A stretch of DNA of 64,000 nt, taken from Microbacterium sp. AZCO (lineage in GTDB: Bacteria > Actinomycetota > Actinomycetes > Actinomycetales > Microbacteriaceae). The number at the start of each line of letters is the position of its first letter. The stretch's first letter is position 1. Under the pieces are notes generated by a model that worked only from the letters and a program-made list of their open reading frames with translations, ran no database searches and was not told where the DNA came from. The stretch spans positions 2,418,001-2,482,000 of the forward strand of contig NZ_CP154857.1 of assembly GCF_039614715.1 (NCBI RefSeq), in the 5' to 3' direction. Positions 7,890 through 17,690 of the stretch are shown here, in pieces. The position numbers were made by a program, and so were the translations under genes.

Positions 7890-8693
7890 TCAGTCGAGCG
7901 GGCGCAGGATCCGATCGAGGAAACGGCGGGTGCGCTCCTCTTTGGGAGCGGTGAAGAGCTGCGAGGGATGCCCCCGCTCCACCACGACACCCTGGTCGAG
8001 GAACAGCACCTCGTCCGCGGCCTCGCGCGCGAAGCCGACCTCGTGCGTCACGACGACCATCGTCCAGCCCTCGTCCGCGAGCTCCTTCACCACCTTGAGC
8101 ACCTCACCCACGAGCTCGGGGTCGAGGGCGCTCGTCGGCTCGTCGAAGAGCAGGAGGTCGGGCCGCAGGGCGAGCGCCCGCACGATGCCGACCCGCTGCT
8201 GCTGCCCGCCGGAGAGCTGGAACGGGTAGACGTCGCGCTTCTCGGCGAGACCGACACGGTCCAGCAGCTCCTCGGCGCGGGCGATCGCCTCGGCCTTCGG
8301 CACCTTCTGCACGCGCACGGGGCCCTCGATGACGTTCTGCAGCACCGTCAGGTGAGGGAAGAGGTTGTGGTGCTGGAAGACCATCGCCGATCGATCGCGA
8401 AGGGCGAAGCGGTCGGCCGACCGGATGGGGGCTGAGAAGTCCAGTTCGGGTCCGCCGTCGATGACGAGACGGCCTCCGTCGGGCGTCTGCAGGCCGTTGA
8501 GCGAGCGGAGCACCGTGGTCTTGCCCGAGCCGCTCGGGCCGATCAGCACGACGACCTCGCCGCGGCGCACCTCGAAGTCGATCCCCTTCAGGACCGCGTG
8601 GGCGCCGAAGCTCTTGCGAAGCCCCGTCGCGCGCAGGAGGGGCGCGTCGTTCGCGGGGCTGGGCGGGGTGAGCGCATCGTCAGTGGACGACAT
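7890..8693 (-). CDS. Polar amino acid ABC transporter, ATP-binding protein
   Basis: A 267-residue ABC ATPase from ATG 8693. Walker A is GPSGSGKT (52-59), the signature LSGGQQQR (160-167) and Walker B LLLFDEPT (180-187). It belongs to the GlnQ/HisP/TcyC group that powers amino acid import. The start overlaps the end of the permease gene (stop 8680), so translation is coupled; the longer frame to 8720 would extend further into the permease. It is the last gene of a binding protein-permease-ATPase operon. Confidence 0.92.
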   Translation of the reverse strand: MSSTDDALTPPSPANDAPLLRATGLRKSFGAHAVLKGIDFEVRRGEVVVLIGPSGSGKTTVLRSLNGLQTPDGGRLVIDGGPELDFSAPIRSADRFALRDRSAMVFQHHNLFPHLTVLQNVIEGPVRVQKVPKAEAIARAEELLDRVGLAEKRDVYPFQLSGGQQQRVGIVRALALRPDLLLFDEPTSALDPELVGEVLKVVKELADEGWTMVVVTHEVGFAREAADEVLFLDQGVVVERGHPSQLFTAPKEERTRRFLDRILRPLD

Positions 8694-9375
8694 AGCGGTC
8701 GAGCCTCCTCTCGAGTACACCCTGCAGTGCAGACAGCGCGAGGCAGAAGAGCCAGTAGATGAGAGCCGCCTCGAGGTAGATGACCATGAACTCGAGCGTG
8801 AAGGCCGCGATCTCCTGCGCGCGGCGGAAGAGCTCCGTCACGAGGATGAGCGACGCGAGCGAGGTGTCCTTGACGAGCGAGATGAACGTGTTCGACAGGG
8901 GCGGCACGGAGACGCGGGCCGCCTGCGGCAGGATGATGCGCGCGAGCGCCGTGCGGCGAGGCATCCCGATCGTGTACGCCGCCTCCCACTGCCCCTGCGG
9001 CACCGACAGCACGGCCGCCCGGATGATCTCGGCCGCGTAGCCGCCGACGTTGAGCGAGAAGGCGATGATGGCGCTCGGCCACGGGTCGAGCACGATCCCG
9101 ATGGACGGCAGGCCGTAGAAGATGACGAACAGCTGCACGAGCAGCGGCGTGCCGCGGATGACCGACACGTAGAACCGCGCGAGGTTCGAGAGCACGCGGC
9201 TGCGCGAGAGGCGCATGAGCGCGATGCCCAGCGCGATGAGGAGCCCGAGCGCGAAGGAGATGAGGGCGAGCGGGATCGTCCCGGTCAGGCCCGCCAGCGT
9301 GATCGGCCAGAAGGAGCTGAGGAACAGGTCCCACGGCGTCGCCGCCGTGGGACCCGAGACGGCCTCAACGATCAC
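8680..9375 (-). CDS. Polar amino acid ABC transporter, permease
   Basis: A 231-residue inner membrane subunit of the HisM/GlnP/TcyB family with about five hydrophobic segments. The EAA-type cytoplasmic loop ([19 protein letters not shown], then [20 protein letters not shown]) couples it to the ATPase. Its ATG overlaps the stop of the binding-protein gene by four bases (ATGA). Only one permease gene is present, so it presumably works as a homodimer, as in cystine-type importers. Confidence 0.92.
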   Translation of the reverse strand: MIVEAVSGPTAATPWDLFLSSFWPITLAGLTGTIPLALISFALGLLIALGIALMRLSRSRVLSNLARFYVSVIRGTPLLVQLFVIFYGLPSIGIVLDPWPSAIIAFSLNVGGYAAEIIRAAVLSVPQGQWEAAYTIGMPRRTALARIILPQAARVSVPPLSNTFISLVKDTSLASLILVTELFRRAQEIAAFTLEFMVIYLEAALIYWLFCLALSALQGVLERRLDRYVVH

Positions 9376-10181
9376 TGGGTGACGTCGGCGCCGAAGTACT
9401 TGTCGCTGATCTTCGCGAGCGTGCCGTCCTCGCGGAGCTCATCGAGCGCCTTGTCGACGGCGTCGACGAGCGACTGCTTCTTCTTGGTGAAGGCGAAGGC
9501 GTTCTGAGCCGGGTCGTCGGTCTCGGCGGCGATCTTGAGACCCGACGGACCGTTCGTCTTCTCGTAGTCGAGGAAGGTCAGGTTGTCGTTGACCGTCGCG
9601 TCGACGCGGCCCTGCTCGAGGAGTGCGACGGCCTGCGCCCAGCCCTCGACGGCCTGGACGTTCGCGCCGCTCGACTGGGCGAGCTCGTACCAGTTGCTCG
9701 TGAGCGACTGGGCAGTGGTCTTGCCCGCGAGGTCGTCGAAGCTCTTGATCGAGTCGTCGCCCTCCTTCACCACGATGACGCCGGGCGAGATCGTGTACGG
9801 CTCGCTGAAGAGGTACTTCGCCTTGCGCTCGTCGTTGATCGACACCTGGTTGGCGATGACGTCAGAGCGACCGGCGTCGAGGCCGGCGAAGATCGCGTCC
9901 CACTGCGTCTCCTGGAACTTCACCTCGAGCCCGAGCTTGTCGGCGACCGCGGTGATGATCTCGACGTCGAAGCCGGTGAGGTCGCCCGAGCCGTCGTCGT
10001 GGTAGCTGAAGGGGCGGTAGGTGCCCTCCGTCGCCACGGTGAGCGTGCCCGGGGTCGCGAGACCGTAGTCGTCGGCTGCTGCTCCGCTCGATGCGGCGGG
10101 GGCGGCTCCACCGCTGCAGGCCGTGAGGAGGGCGACGGATGCTGCGGCGAGAGCGGTGAAGACGATGGCGCGGCGGGACAT
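9372..10181 (-). CDS. Amino acid ABC transporter substrate-binding lipoprotein
   Basis: A 269-residue secreted lipoprotein from ATG 10181. The signal peptide is [17 protein letters not shown]... with lipobox LTAC and the lipid-modified Cys22, followed by a Ser/Ala/Gly linker. The mature part is an SBP family 3 protein ([20 protein letters not shown], then [16 protein letters not shown]). The overall pattern resembles cystine/polar amino acid binders such as TcyA/FliY, but the ligand is inferred. It is the first gene of the operon, which fits the need for the highest expression. Confidence 0.9.
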   Translation of the reverse strand: MSRRAIVFTALAAASVALLTACSGGAAPAASSGAAADDYGLATPGTLTVATEGTYRPFSYHDDGSGDLTGFDVEIITAVADKLGLEVKFQETQWDAIFAGLDAGRSDVIANQVSINDERKAKYLFSEPYTISPGVIVVKEGDDSIKSFDDLAGKTTAQSLTSNWYELAQSSGANVQAVEGWAQAVALLEQGRVDATVNDNLTFLDYEKTNGPSGLKIAAETDDPAQNAFAFTKKKQSLVDAVDKALDELREDGTLAKISDKYFGADVTQ

Positions 10182-10316
10182 GATGAGGGACTCCTTGGAT
10201 GCTGTGGTGCGCTTCGCCCGGAGGCGAAGTGTCAACGGTAACCCGGCCCGCGAGAGCCGGAGCCGATATGTGACGAACTGAGACGGCGAGTGCGGAGGGG
10301 CTCATCCCCCGGAACG

Positions 10317-10352
10317 GAAGAGGGGCCCCGCCATTCGGCGGAGCCCCTCTTC
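10317..10352 (-). terminator. Strong hairpin terminator of the rplK-rplA operon
   Basis: GAAGAGGGGC (10317-10326) pairs with GCCCCTCTTC (10343-10352), and CCGCC (10328-10332) with GGCGG (10337-10341), giving a 15-bp stem with one mismatch and an ATTC loop. It lies about 45 bp after the rplA stop on the minus strand. Confidence 0.85.
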
Positions 10353-10396
10353 GGACGTTCCTGAGCGTGAACCCGGTTCCTGAGCCTGTCGAAGGA

Positions 10397-11086
10397 TCAG
10401 ATCGCGTTGACGTCCAGCGGGATGCCGGGACCGAAGGTGGTCGACACGGCGCCCTTCTGGATGTAGCGGCCCTTCGAGCTCGACGGCTTCAGGCGCACGA
10501 TCTCCTCGAGCGCGGCCTTGAAGTTCTCGTCCAGCTGGTCGGCCGAGAACGAGGCCTTGCCGACGACGAAGTGCACGTTGGCGTGCTTGTCGACGCGGAA
10601 CTCGATCTTGCCGCCCTTGATCTCCTCGACGGCCTTGGCCGGGTTGGGGGTCACGGTGCCGGTCTTCGGGTTGGGCATGAGGCCGCGGGGGCCGAGCACC
10701 TTGCCGAGACGACCGACCTGGCCCATGAGCTCGGGCGTGGAGACCGCCGCGTCGAACGCGGTGTAGCCGCCGGCGACCTTCTCGATGAGCTCGGCGCCGC
10801 CGACCTCGTCCGCGCCTGCGGCGATGGCGGCCTCGGCGGCCGGACCCGTCGCGAAGACGATGACGCGGGCGGTCTTGCCCGTGCCGTGCGGGAGGATGAC
10901 GGTGCCGCGCACCATCTGGTCGGCCTTGCGGGGGTCGACCGAGAGCTTGAGCGCGACCTCGACGGTCGAGTCGAACTTCGCCGAACCGGTCTCCTTCGCC
11001 AGGGCGACGGCCTCGGTGGGCGTGTAGAACTTGTCAGCCGCGATCTTCGCGGCGGCGGCCTGGTAGGCCTTGGACTTCGTAGCCAT
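10397..11086 (-). CDS. rplA: 50S ribosomal protein L1
   Basis: A 229-residue L1 protein starting [12 protein letters not shown] at ATG 11086. The conserved L1 signature region [18 protein letters not shown] and [11 protein letters not shown] are intact, and the length is normal. L1 forms the mobile stalk of the large subunit next to the E site and, in many bacteria, represses its own operon by binding the mRNA. It follows rplK with a 14-base gap and the operon ends in a strong hairpin. Confidence 0.98.
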   Translation of the reverse strand: MATKSKAYQAAAAKIAADKFYTPTEAVALAKETGSAKFDSTVEVALKLSVDPRKADQMVRGTVILPHGTGKTARVIVFATGPAAEAAIAAGADEVGGAELIEKVAGGYTAFDAAVSTPELMGQVGRLGKVLGPRGLMPNPKTGTVTPNPAKAVEEIKGGKIEFRVDKHANVHFVVGKASFSADQLDENFKAALEEIVRLKPSSSKGRYIQKGAVSTTFGPGIPLDVNAI

Positions 11087-11100
11087 TGTGGTTATCCCCC

Positions 11101-11532
11101 TCAGTCCTCGACCGTGATGCCCATGGAACGGGCGGTGCCGGCGATGATCAGCGAGGCAGCCTCGATGTCGTTCGCGTTCAGGTCGGGCATCTTCGTCTCG
11201 GCGATCTGGCGGACCTGCTCCTTGGTGAGCTTCGCGACCTTGACCGTGTGAGGCGTCTTCGAGCCCTTGGGCACGCCGGCGGCCTTCTTGATGAGCTCCG
11301 CAGCCGGCGGCGTCTTCAGGATGAAGGTGAAGCTGCGGTCCTCGTAGACGGTGATCTCCACGGGGATGACGTTGCCGCGCTGCGACTCCGTCGCGGCGTT
11401 GTACGCCTTGCAGAACTCCATGATGTTGACGCCATGCTGACCGAGCGCGGGGCCGATCGGCGGCGCCGGGTTGGCCGCACCGGCGTTGATCTGAAGCTTG
11501 ATCAGGCCGGTCACCTTCTTCTTCGGTGCCAT
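11101..11532 (-). CDS. rplK: 50S ribosomal protein L11
   Basis: A 143-residue L11 beginning [15 protein letters not shown]. The N-terminal proline-rich segment ([20 protein letters not shown]) that binds the GTPase-associated centre and thiostrepton, and the C-terminal rRNA-binding domain ([14 protein letters not shown] to SMGITVED), are complete. It forms an operon with rplA. In most bacteria nusG directly precedes it; here about 1.4 kb containing a DUF559 gene intervenes, so rplK needs its own promoter. Confidence 0.98.
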   Translation of the reverse strand: MAPKKKVTGLIKLQINAGAANPAPPIGPALGQHGVNIMEFCKAYNAATESQRGNVIPVEITVYEDRSFTFILKTPPAAELIKKAAGVPKGSKTPHTVKVAKLTKEQVRQIAETKMPDLNANDIEAASLIIAGTARSMGITVED

Positions 11533-11633
11533 TCGTATTCCTCTGTTCGAGCGCCCTTGCGGGCACGCTTCCACGACCGGGCGGACCCCGGAAGTGGTGG
11601 TGGATTGCTGCGCGACACGCACGCAACCGTCCA

Positions 11634-11639
11634 AGTCTA
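11634..11639 (-). promoter_or_regulatory. rplK: Possible rplK promoter -10
   Basis: TAGACT on the minus strand, about 100 bases upstream of the rplK start, is the best -10-like element in the leader. The -35 region is weak and lies in a purine-rich (minus strand) stretch of short CTCCCCA(T/G)-type repeats at about 11670-11740. Because nusG ends in a strong terminator and the DUF559 gene intervenes, a promoter in this region is required. Confidence 0.4.
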
Positions 11640-11764
11640 CCCGATGCGCTCCATGCCCTCCCCACGAGCCGGACTCCCCATCCCTCGCGCACGCTCCCCA
11701 GTCCCTCACCGAGCGCACTCCCCATCCCACCGCACCCACCCCAGCCCCTCGCCGAGCAGGATCC

Positions 11765-11840
11765 CGGAGATGTGCGAGATCGCGGATGCAGACTCCCCAC
11801 GCATCCGCCATCCCGCACATCTCCGCTGTTCTGCGCATTC
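11765..11840. repeat. Palindromic repeat, copy A, flanking the DUF559 gene
   Basis: Outer arms CGGAGATGTGCG (11765-11776) and CGCACATCTCCG (11814-11825) are perfect 12-bp complements; inner arms GCGGATGC (11782-11789) and GCATCCGC (11801-11808) are also perfect. The tail CTCCGCTGTTCTGC continues the similarity with copy B at 12781-12850. It lies just after the DUF559 stop codon. Confidence 0.8.
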
Positions 11841-11842
11841 GG

Positions 11843-12715
11843 TCAGGCCGCCCGATGCAGTCCCTGTGCGACGGCGCGCACGATCATGTCGTGCACCTCG
11901 GGCCACGCGGAGACGACCTGGGCGAAGTCGACGCGGATGACGTGGTACCCGAGCAGCTTCAGCCGGGCATCGTGGGCGATGTCGCTGCGCCGCTGTGCCC
12001 CCACGTGGTGACCGCCGTCGACCTGCAGCACGAGCCGGTCGCCGATGAGGAAGTCGACCGCGTGGCCTGCCAGCCAGATCTGCTGCCGGATGGGCAGCCG
12101 CAGGAACCGCAGCCGCACAGGCACGAACGTCTCGAGTCCCGAGTCGGAATACGACGAGCACTCCGCCAGCAGGGAGCGTGCGGCGGTGGGCAGAGGCATC
12201 CGCTCCAGCGATTCGCGGAGAACGAGCTCGTGACGCAGCGCCGACTCCCAGACGGCGAGCGCCTCTTCGTGTGGGAGGCACGAGGCGACGAGGGCCAGAA
12301 CGTTCTCTATCGGATCCACGAGGGCATCCGGATGCCGCGGCACGATCGGCCGCGCCCAGTGCACGTGAGTGCCGTTCCTCAGCTCGCCGACGTGATGATG
12401 CGGCGGCGCGGCGACGTGCACCGTGTCGTCACGCAGAACCCACAGGCCGAGCCGGCGCGCCTCAGTGTGGCACGTGAGCACGACGCCGGCACGCGCGGCC
12501 GCGACCAGGTACGGGTCCGCGGTGGGGTCGGCCACCCAGCCGTTGCGCGGACGCGTGAGCAGCCCGGACGACACGGCGCCCTCGATGCTGCGGCGCGAAT
12601 ACCCACGTGCGCGAAGCGCCGCGGTGCGCACCACTCCCCCCGCCTGGCGAACGGCTCCGGTCACACGTTCCACGACTCGAGCGTGGCGCGCCGTCGCACC
12701 AGGACACGACACCAC
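11843..12715 (-). CDS. DUF559 (Vsr-like nuclease fold) protein with N-terminal AbiEi-like winged helix
   Basis: A 290-residue protein. Residues about 20-65 ([20 protein letters not shown]... [11 protein letters not shown]) resemble the winged-helix domain found at the N terminus of AbiEi-type antitoxins. The C-terminal part (about 190-285) is a DUF559/very-short-patch-repair-like endonuclease fold: E195 in [11 protein letters not shown]221 in [20 protein letters not shown], then [16 protein letters not shown]. The usual LVIEVDG is LVLQVDG here, so Gln replaces one acidic residue; activity is uncertain. Such genes are common and scattered in actinobacteria with unknown function. The gene sits between rplK and nusG, normally adjacent, and is flanked by direct copies of a palindrome, which suggests insertion. 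Confidence 0.8.
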   Translation of the reverse strand: MVSCPGATARHARVVERVTGAVRQAGGVVRTAALRARGYSRRSIEGAVSSGLLTRPRNGWVADPTADPYLVAAARAGVVLTCHTEARRLGLWVLRDDTVHVAAPPHHHVGELRNGTHVHWARPIVPRHPDALVDPIENVLALVASCLPHEEALAVWESALRHELVLRESLERMPLPTAARSLLAECSSYSDSGLETFVPVRLRFLRLPIRQQIWLAGHAVDFLIGDRLVLQVDGGHHVGAQRRSDIAHDARLKLLGYHVIRVDFAQVVSAWPEVHDMIVRAVAQGLHRAA

Positions 12716-12780
12716 GAGGTGCGATGTGGAGAGCCGGCCTCACGCCGGCTCTGGGGAGGAGGCGGCGCGGCGCGCGCCAT

Positions 12781-12850
12781 CGCGGAGAAGTGCAGACGTG
12801 CGGATGCCGGGGGCCGAGGCATCCGTCATCCTGCGCATCTCCGCGGTTCT
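12781..12850. repeat. Palindromic repeat, copy B, flanking the DUF559 gene
   Basis: Arms 12781-12808 and 12818-12845 match at about 21 of 28 positions around a GGGGGCCGA loop. The core GCGGATGCC/GGCATCCG and the tail CATCTCCGCGGTTCTGC match copy A (16 of 17 in the tail), in the same orientation. It lies upstream of the DUF559 start and downstream of nusG. Two TTCTGCTCGCAC units follow at about 12847-12875. Confidence 0.75.
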
Positions 12851-12917
12851 GCTCGCACCCGCGATTCTGCTCGCACGCGGCGCCGCCATGCCGCCCGATC
12901 ACGCACGCCGGGAACGA

Positions 12918-12948
12918 CGAAGCGCCCCGCCGATGGCGGGGCGCTTCG
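12918..12948 (-). terminator. nusG terminator
   Basis: A perfect 14-bp stem (CGAAGCGCCCCGCC and its complement) with a three-base GAT loop, 16 bases after the nusG stop on the minus strand. The T tract is short. It separates nusG from the inserted DUF559 gene and rplK. Confidence 0.85.
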
Positions 12949-12964
12949 CGGAGAGGGGGGTCTC

Positions 12965-14032
12965 TCAGAGCTTGGTGACCTGGTCGAACGACAGCTCGAC
13001 GGGGGTCTCGCGCTCGAAGAGCGAGACGAGGACCGTGAGCTTGCCGCTCTCGGGCTTGATCTCGCTGATCGTGCCGGGAAGACCCGCGAACGAGCCCTCC
13101 TTGATCGTGATGGTCTCGCCGACCTCGAAGTCGACCTCGGCCGGGATGACGCGCGCGGCAGCGGCGGCGCCCTTCTTGGCCGCGCCGGCCTTGGCCGGGA
13201 CGGTCTCCTTGATCTCGACGAGGCTCTTCAGCATGTTGAAGGCCTCTTCGAAGCGGAGCGGGGTCGGGTTGTGGGCGTTGCCCACGAAGCCCGTGACGCC
13301 CGGCGTGTGGCGCACGACCGACCAGGTGTCCTCGTTGAGCTCCATGCGGACGAGGACGTAGCCGGGGATGCGGACGCGCGTGACCATCTTGCGCTGGCCG
13401 TTCTTGATCTCCACGACGTCCTCCATGGGGACCTCGATCTGGTAGATCTCCTCCTCGACCTCGAGCGTCGACTTGCGCTGCTCGATGTTGGCCTTCACCT
13501 TGCGCTCGAAACCGGCGTAGGAGTGGATGACGTACCACTTGCCCGGGAGGGTGCGCAGCTCGGCGCGGAACGCCTCGTACGGGTCCTCCTCTTCGGCGTC
13601 GACCTCGGCCTCGGCGTCGGCGAGGTCGCTGAGGAACTCGTCGCCGAGCACGGGCTCGTCGGGGTCGCCGTTGACGTCGGGACCGTCGTACGGGTCGACG
13701 TCGTCGGCCGCGGCGGCGACGCGCTCGGCGGCCTCCTCCGCGATGGAGTCGTTGAGCACCTCGGCGGCGGCTTCGGTCTCCGCGGCCTCGTCCAGGTTCA
13801 GTGCGTCGTTCACGATCGCGTCCGCCTCAGGGTCGTCGATGTCGATGTCGTCCAGGTCGGCGAGGTCTTCGTCGTCGTCGTTGTCGTCGACGACGTGCAG
13901 CGCGACGTGCTCCGCGGGCTCTACCGAGTGCTCCTGGCCGGAGAGGACGTTGCCCTCCTGCGCCTCGTCGTCCTCGGAGGACTGCTCAGCGGCCGTCGCC
14001 CAATCGGCGTCGTCGACATATCTTTCAGACAC
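12965..14032 (-). CDS. nusG: Transcription termination/antitermination factor NusG with long acidic N-terminus
   Basis: A 355-residue NusG. The NGN domain begins at about 164 ([23 protein letters not shown]) and the KOW domain is C-terminal ([21 protein letters not shown]). The first 160 residues are extremely acidic (for example [19 protein letters not shown]) and predicted disordered. An acidic N-terminal extension is known in actinobacterial NusG, but this one is nearly as long as the conserved part. NusG binds RNA polymerase and links it to Rho or ribosomes. It follows secE with 62 bases between and ends at its own strong hairpin. Confidence 0.96.
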   Translation of the reverse strand: MSERYVDDADWATAAEQSSEDDEAQEGNVLSGQEHSVEPAEHVALHVVDDNDDDEDLADLDDIDIDDPEADAIVNDALNLDEAAETEAAAEVLNDSIAEEAAERVAAAADDVDPYDGPDVNGDPDEPVLGDEFLSDLADAEAEVDAEEEDPYEAFRAELRTLPGKWYVIHSYAGFERKVKANIEQRKSTLEVEEEIYQIEVPMEDVVEIKNGQRKMVTRVRIPGYVLVRMELNEDTWSVVRHTPGVTGFVGNAHNPTPLRFEEAFNMLKSLVEIKETVPAKAGAAKKGAAAAARVIPAEVDFEVGETITIKEGSFAGLPGTISEIKPESGKLTVLVSLFERETPVELSFDQVTKL

Positions 14033-14094
14033 TTCGTTCTCTTCCGTTCGTGGGCGCCGGATTCGATCCGCGCCCGCGTCGCGACAGTGGGTGC

Positions 14095-14370
14095 TTACGC
14101 CCCAGCCGGAACGCCGAAGACGACGGTCGTCAGCCAGACGAACAGCAGATCGAGACCGTAGACGAGCGCCATCATGACGACGACGAAGCCGAGCACGACG
14201 CCAGTGAACTTGAAGAGCTCCTGGCGCGTCGGCGTGACGACCTTGCGAAGCTCCCCGAAGACCTGACGGATGAAGAGCGCAATGCGCGCGAAGAAGCCGG
14301 GCTTCTTCTCGCGGGGTGCCGTCGCGTCGCTCTTGGCGACGACTTCGCCCTTCGGCTCGTCTTGAACCAT
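14095..14370 (-). CDS. secE: Preprotein translocase subunit SecE
   Basis: A 91-residue SecE with a charged cytoplasmic N-terminus, the conserved [20 protein letters not shown] amphipathic segment, and one C-terminal membrane helix ([23 protein letters not shown]). It clamps SecY in the Sec translocon. ATG 14370 (MVQDEPKG) is chosen because AGGTGG lies six bases upstream; ATG 14394 is possible, and anything longer would enter tRNA-Trp. The tRNA-Trp-secE-nusG order is conserved in actinobacteria. Confidence 0.94.
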   Translation of the reverse strand: MVQDEPKGEVVAKSDATAPREKKPGFFARIALFIRQVFGELRKVVTPTRQELFKFTGVVLGFVVVMMALVYGLDLLFVWLTTVVFGVPAGA

Positions 14371-14415
14371 CGAACCCACCTGATTACCTTCCATGTGCCA
14401 GCTTCCGCTGACGCG

Positions 14416-14488
<73 letters not shown>

Positions 14489-14682
14489 AGAGACCCGGAG
14501 GCCTCGGGATGCCCGCACTTCTGCGCCGTGTCCTAGCTGTTGAGGGCTTTGCCCGAGACCCGGGCACGGCGAAGAATTGCAGACTTCAACTGCATGATCC
14601 AGTGTACGGCATGCCTTCCCGGCCCGCGAACCGAGCGCGGTCCGACATGCGGAGACAATGGCTGATCCCGCGCGCGCTCGCC

Positions 14683-14714
14683 CGCTCGACGACCGGACCT
14701 CCGGGCGTCGAGCG
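14683..14714 (-). terminator. Terminator of the amine catabolic operon
   Basis: CGCTCGACG (14683-14691) pairs with CGTCGAGCG (14706-14714), and CCGG (14693-14696) with CCGG (14701-14704) around ACCT. It begins 16 bases after the aldehyde dehydrogenase stop. A second hairpin, TGCCCG-N5-CGGGCA, is at 14550-14566. Confidence 0.75.
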
Positions 14715-14730
14715 AGCGGAGCGACGACGA

Positions 14731-16095
14731 TCACGCGCCGATGCGGATCAGCTTCTTGTTGACGAACTCGTCAGCTGCGAGGAGCCCCATCTCGCGCCCC
14801 GTGCCGGAGCGCTTGACGCCGCCGAACGGCAGCTCGGGCGAGTCGGCCAGCACGACGTTGACGTAGACCATGCCGGCGTCGATCCGGTTCGCGACGCGCT
14901 CGGCCTGCTCCTCGTCGGTCGTGAAGACGTACGAGCCGAGACCGAACGGCGTGTCGTTCGCGACGGCCACCGCCTCGTCCTCGTCGGCCACCTTATAGAC
15001 GACGCCGACGGGTCCGAAGAACTCCTCGCGGTAGGCATCCATGTCGCTCGTCACGTCGGCGAGCACGGTGGGGGCGTAGAAAGCGCCGTCCCGCGTGCCG
15101 CCCGCCACCAGGCGCGCGCCCTGCGACACCGCCTTGTCGACCTGCGCCGCGAGCCGCTCGGCCGCCGTGACGGAGGACAGGGGCCCGAGCACCGTGTCGT
15201 CGGCGAACGGGTCGCCCACCTTCGCCCCGGTCATCGCGGCCGTGAACTTCTCGAGGAAGGCGTCGTAGAGGCCCTCCTGCACGATGAAGCGCTTGGCGGC
15301 GTTGCAGGACTGGCCCGTGTTGTCCAGGCGCGCGTCGACGGCGGCCTGAACGGCGCCGTCGAGGTCGTCGGTCGACAGCAGGATGAACGGGTCGGAGCCG
15401 CCCAGCTCGAGCGCGACCTTCTTGAGGTTGCGGCCCGCGATCTCCGCCACGGCGGCGCCGGCGCGCTCGGAGCCCGTGACGGATACGCCCTGCACGCGCT
15501 TGTCGGCGATGATCGTCGCCGCCTGGTCGTTGGTGGCGTAGACGTTCGTATACACGCCGTCGCCGAGGCCGGCATCCTCGTAGATCTTCGCGATCGCCGC
15601 GGCCGACTCGGGGCACTGCGGAGCGTGCTTGAGCAGGATCGTGTTGCCGACGACGATGTTCGGCGCCGCGAAGCGCGCCACCTGGTAGTACGGGAAGTTC
15701 CACGGCATGATGCCGAGCAGCACGCCCAGCGGCGTGCGGCGGATGACGGCCGTGCCCTCGCCGATGATGTCGATCGGCTGGTCGCCGGTGACCTTCTCGG
15801 CGTTGTCGGCGTAGTACTCGGTGATGTCGGCGGCGAAGTCGACCTCGCCGACGGCCGCCGCGAGCGGCTTGCCCATCTCGCGCACGATGATCTCCGCGAG
15901 CTCGTCGCGGCGCTCGCGGTGCAGCTCCGCGACGCGGCGGATGCGGGCCGCACGCTCCGCGACGGGGGTGTCGCGCCACGTGCGGTAGGCGGCATCCGCC
16001 TGCGCGATCGCGGCCTCGAGCTCATCGGCGCTCACGGTCGGGTAGGTCGCCAGGGTCTCGCCCGTGGCGGGGTTCACGACGGCGTAGTCGCTCAT
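14731..16095 (-). CDS. NAD(P)-dependent aldehyde dehydrogenase, succinate-semialdehyde dehydrogenase type
   Basis: A 454-residue aldehyde dehydrogenase. The oxyanion motif PWNFP (131-135), general base E230 in ELGGSDPF, and catalytic C264 in GQSCNAAKR are present. The length and sequence resemble the short NAD-dependent succinate-semialdehyde dehydrogenases (Sad/GabD1 group). In this operon it could oxidise 4-aminobutanal made by the putrescine oxidase, succinate semialdehyde made by GabT, or both; sequence alone does not decide. ATG 16095 has AAAGGA upstream. It is the last gene of the operon and is followed by a hairpin terminator. Confidence 0.88.
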   Translation of the reverse strand: MSDYAVVNPATGETLATYPTVSADELEAAIAQADAAYRTWRDTPVAERAARIRRVAELHRERRDELAEIIVREMGKPLAAAVGEVDFAADITEYYADNAEKVTGDQPIDIIGEGTAVIRRTPLGVLLGIMPWNFPYYQVARFAAPNIVVGNTILLKHAPQCPESAAAIAKIYEDAGLGDGVYTNVYATNDQAATIIADKRVQGVSVTGSERAGAAVAEIAGRNLKKVALELGGSDPFILLSTDDLDGAVQAAVDARLDNTGQSCNAAKRFIVQEGLYDAFLEKFTAAMTGAKVGDPFADDTVLGPLSSVTAAERLAAQVDKAVSQGARLVAGGTRDGAFYAPTVLADVTSDMDAYREEFFGPVGVVYKVADEDEAVAVANDTPFGLGSYVFTTDEEQAERVANRIDAGMVYVNVVLADSPELPFGGVKRSGTGREMGLLAADEFVNKKLIRIGA

Positions 16096-16118
16096 GCGGG
16101 TCGTCCTTTCGTTTTCTC

Positions 16119-17690
16119 TCACGCAGTCTGACGGGTGCGGCGAAGGCTGGGCGGAGCATCCATCGACAGGGTCTCGCCGCGGAAGAACGCGGGGCGCTTG
16201 ATCGCCTGCCAGATCATGATGACCACACCCACGAGGATCACGGTGACGCCGAGGACGAACACGAGGCCGAGGCCGCCGATGCTCGACCCGCTGCCGTACG
16301 CCGGGTCCATCGAGTCGATGAGGGTCGTGACGAACAGCACCGCCAGGATGCTGCCGCCGACGAGCGGGAACAGGAAGGTGAAGAAGAAGCTGCGCACGGA
16401 GTCGAACCACTGCTTGCGGAAGTACCAGACGCACGCGAACGCGGTGAGGCCGTAGTAGAAGCAGATCATCATGCCGAGCGACAGGATCGTGTCGGTCAAG
16501 ACGTTCTCGCTCAGGACGCGCATGACGGCGTAGAACACCGACGCCACGATGGCCGAGACGATCGTCGCGTACCCCGGCGTGAAGAACCGGGGGCTGACAC
16601 GCGCGAACTTCGGCGGGATCGCGCCGTAGTGACCCATCGCGAGGAGCGTGCGTGCCGGGCCCACCGCCGTGGACTGCAGCGACGCCGCGGAGCTCGAGAG
16701 CACGGCGAGCGACACGAGAAACGCGAGCGGGCCGAGGATCGGGTCGGAGAGCGCGAAGAACACATTCGCCGAGATGTCCTCGTTCGCAAGGCCCAGCGGC
16801 CCCGTGCCGACACCGGCGAACATGATGAGGCCGATCGACAGCAGGAGGTACAGCGCGACGACGATGACGACCGTCAGCATCGCGGCGCGGCCGGGCGTCT
16901 TGGCGGGGTTCTTCGTCTCCTCGTTCATCGTGAGCACGACGTCCCAGCCCCAGAAGATGAAGATGGACAGCGACAGTCCGGCCGCGAAGGCGCTGAACGT
17001 CGGCACCTCGAGGGGGTTGAACCACGACCACGAGAACGCCGTGGGATCGGGCGCGTCGCCCTGGACGGCCTTGACGATCGCGACGATCGCGAAGAGCAGC
17101 AGCACGACGACCTGGAAGCCCACCAGGATGTACTGGAACTTCTGGGTCGTCTGCATGTCGCGGTACGACACGAGCGTCGCGCCGAGCATGAACAGCAGGC
17201 AGACGACCACATTGATGAACGGGTTGAACGCGAGCTCCGCGATGGCGGGGTTGCCCGTGAGCTGCGAGATCAGCAGGAACAGGAACTCCACGGCGATGCC
17301 CGCGAGATTGGAGAGCACGATGACGGTCGCGGCGATGAGGCCCCACCCCGTCATCCATCCGATCCACGGGCCGAAGGCCCGCACACCCCACGTGAAGGAG
17401 GTGCCGGAGTCGGGCATGGCGCGGTTGAGCTCGCGGTAGCCGAAGGCCGTGAGGAGCATCGGGATGAAGCCCACGAGGATGATCGCGGGCACCTGCGTGC
17501 CGACGACGGCGACGGTCGGACCGAGGGATGCTGTGAGCGTGTAGGCGGGCGCGATCGTGGAGACGCCGATCACGACGGCGCCGAGCACGCCGACAGCGCC
17601 GGCGCTCAGCCCCTTCTTCGAGAGCTCGCCGGCATGCGCGCCGGAGGCGGGGGCCAGCGGCGTCGCTGAACCGGTCTGTGAAGCGCTCAT
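16119..17690 (-). CDS. APC-family amino acid/polyamine permease
   Basis: A 523-residue membrane transporter with about 12 hydrophobic segments. The N-terminal GVSTIAPAYTLTASLGP and the RAMPDSGTSFTWGVRAFGPWIGWMTGW region are typical of the amino acid-polyamine-organocation superfamily (GabP/PuuP-like members). In this operon the probable substrate is putrescine or GABA (inference from neighbours). The start overlaps the stop of the universal stress protein gene by four bases. Confidence 0.88.
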   Translation of the reverse strand: MSASQTGSATPLAPASGAHAGELSKKGLSAGAVGVLGAVVIGVSTIAPAYTLTASLGPTVAVVGTQVPAIILVGFIPMLLTAFGYRELNRAMPDSGTSFTWGVRAFGPWIGWMTGWGLIAATVIVLSNLAGIAVEFLFLLISQLTGNPAIAELAFNPFINVVVCLLFMLGATLVSYRDMQTTQKFQYILVGFQVVVLLLFAIVAIVKAVQGDAPDPTAFSWSWFNPLEVPTFSAFAAGLSLSIFIFWGWDVVLTMNEETKNPAKTPGRAAMLTVVIVVALYLLLSIGLIMFAGVGTGPLGLANEDISANVFFALSDPILGPLAFLVSLAVLSSSAASLQSTAVGPARTLLAMGHYGAIPPKFARVSPRFFTPGYATIVSAIVASVFYAVMRVLSENVLTDTILSLGMMICFYYGLTAFACVWYFRKQWFDSVRSFFFTFLFPLVGGSILAVLFVTTLIDSMDPAYGSGSSIGGLGLVFVLGVTVILVGVVIMIWQAIKRPAFFRGETLSMDAPPSLRRTRQTA

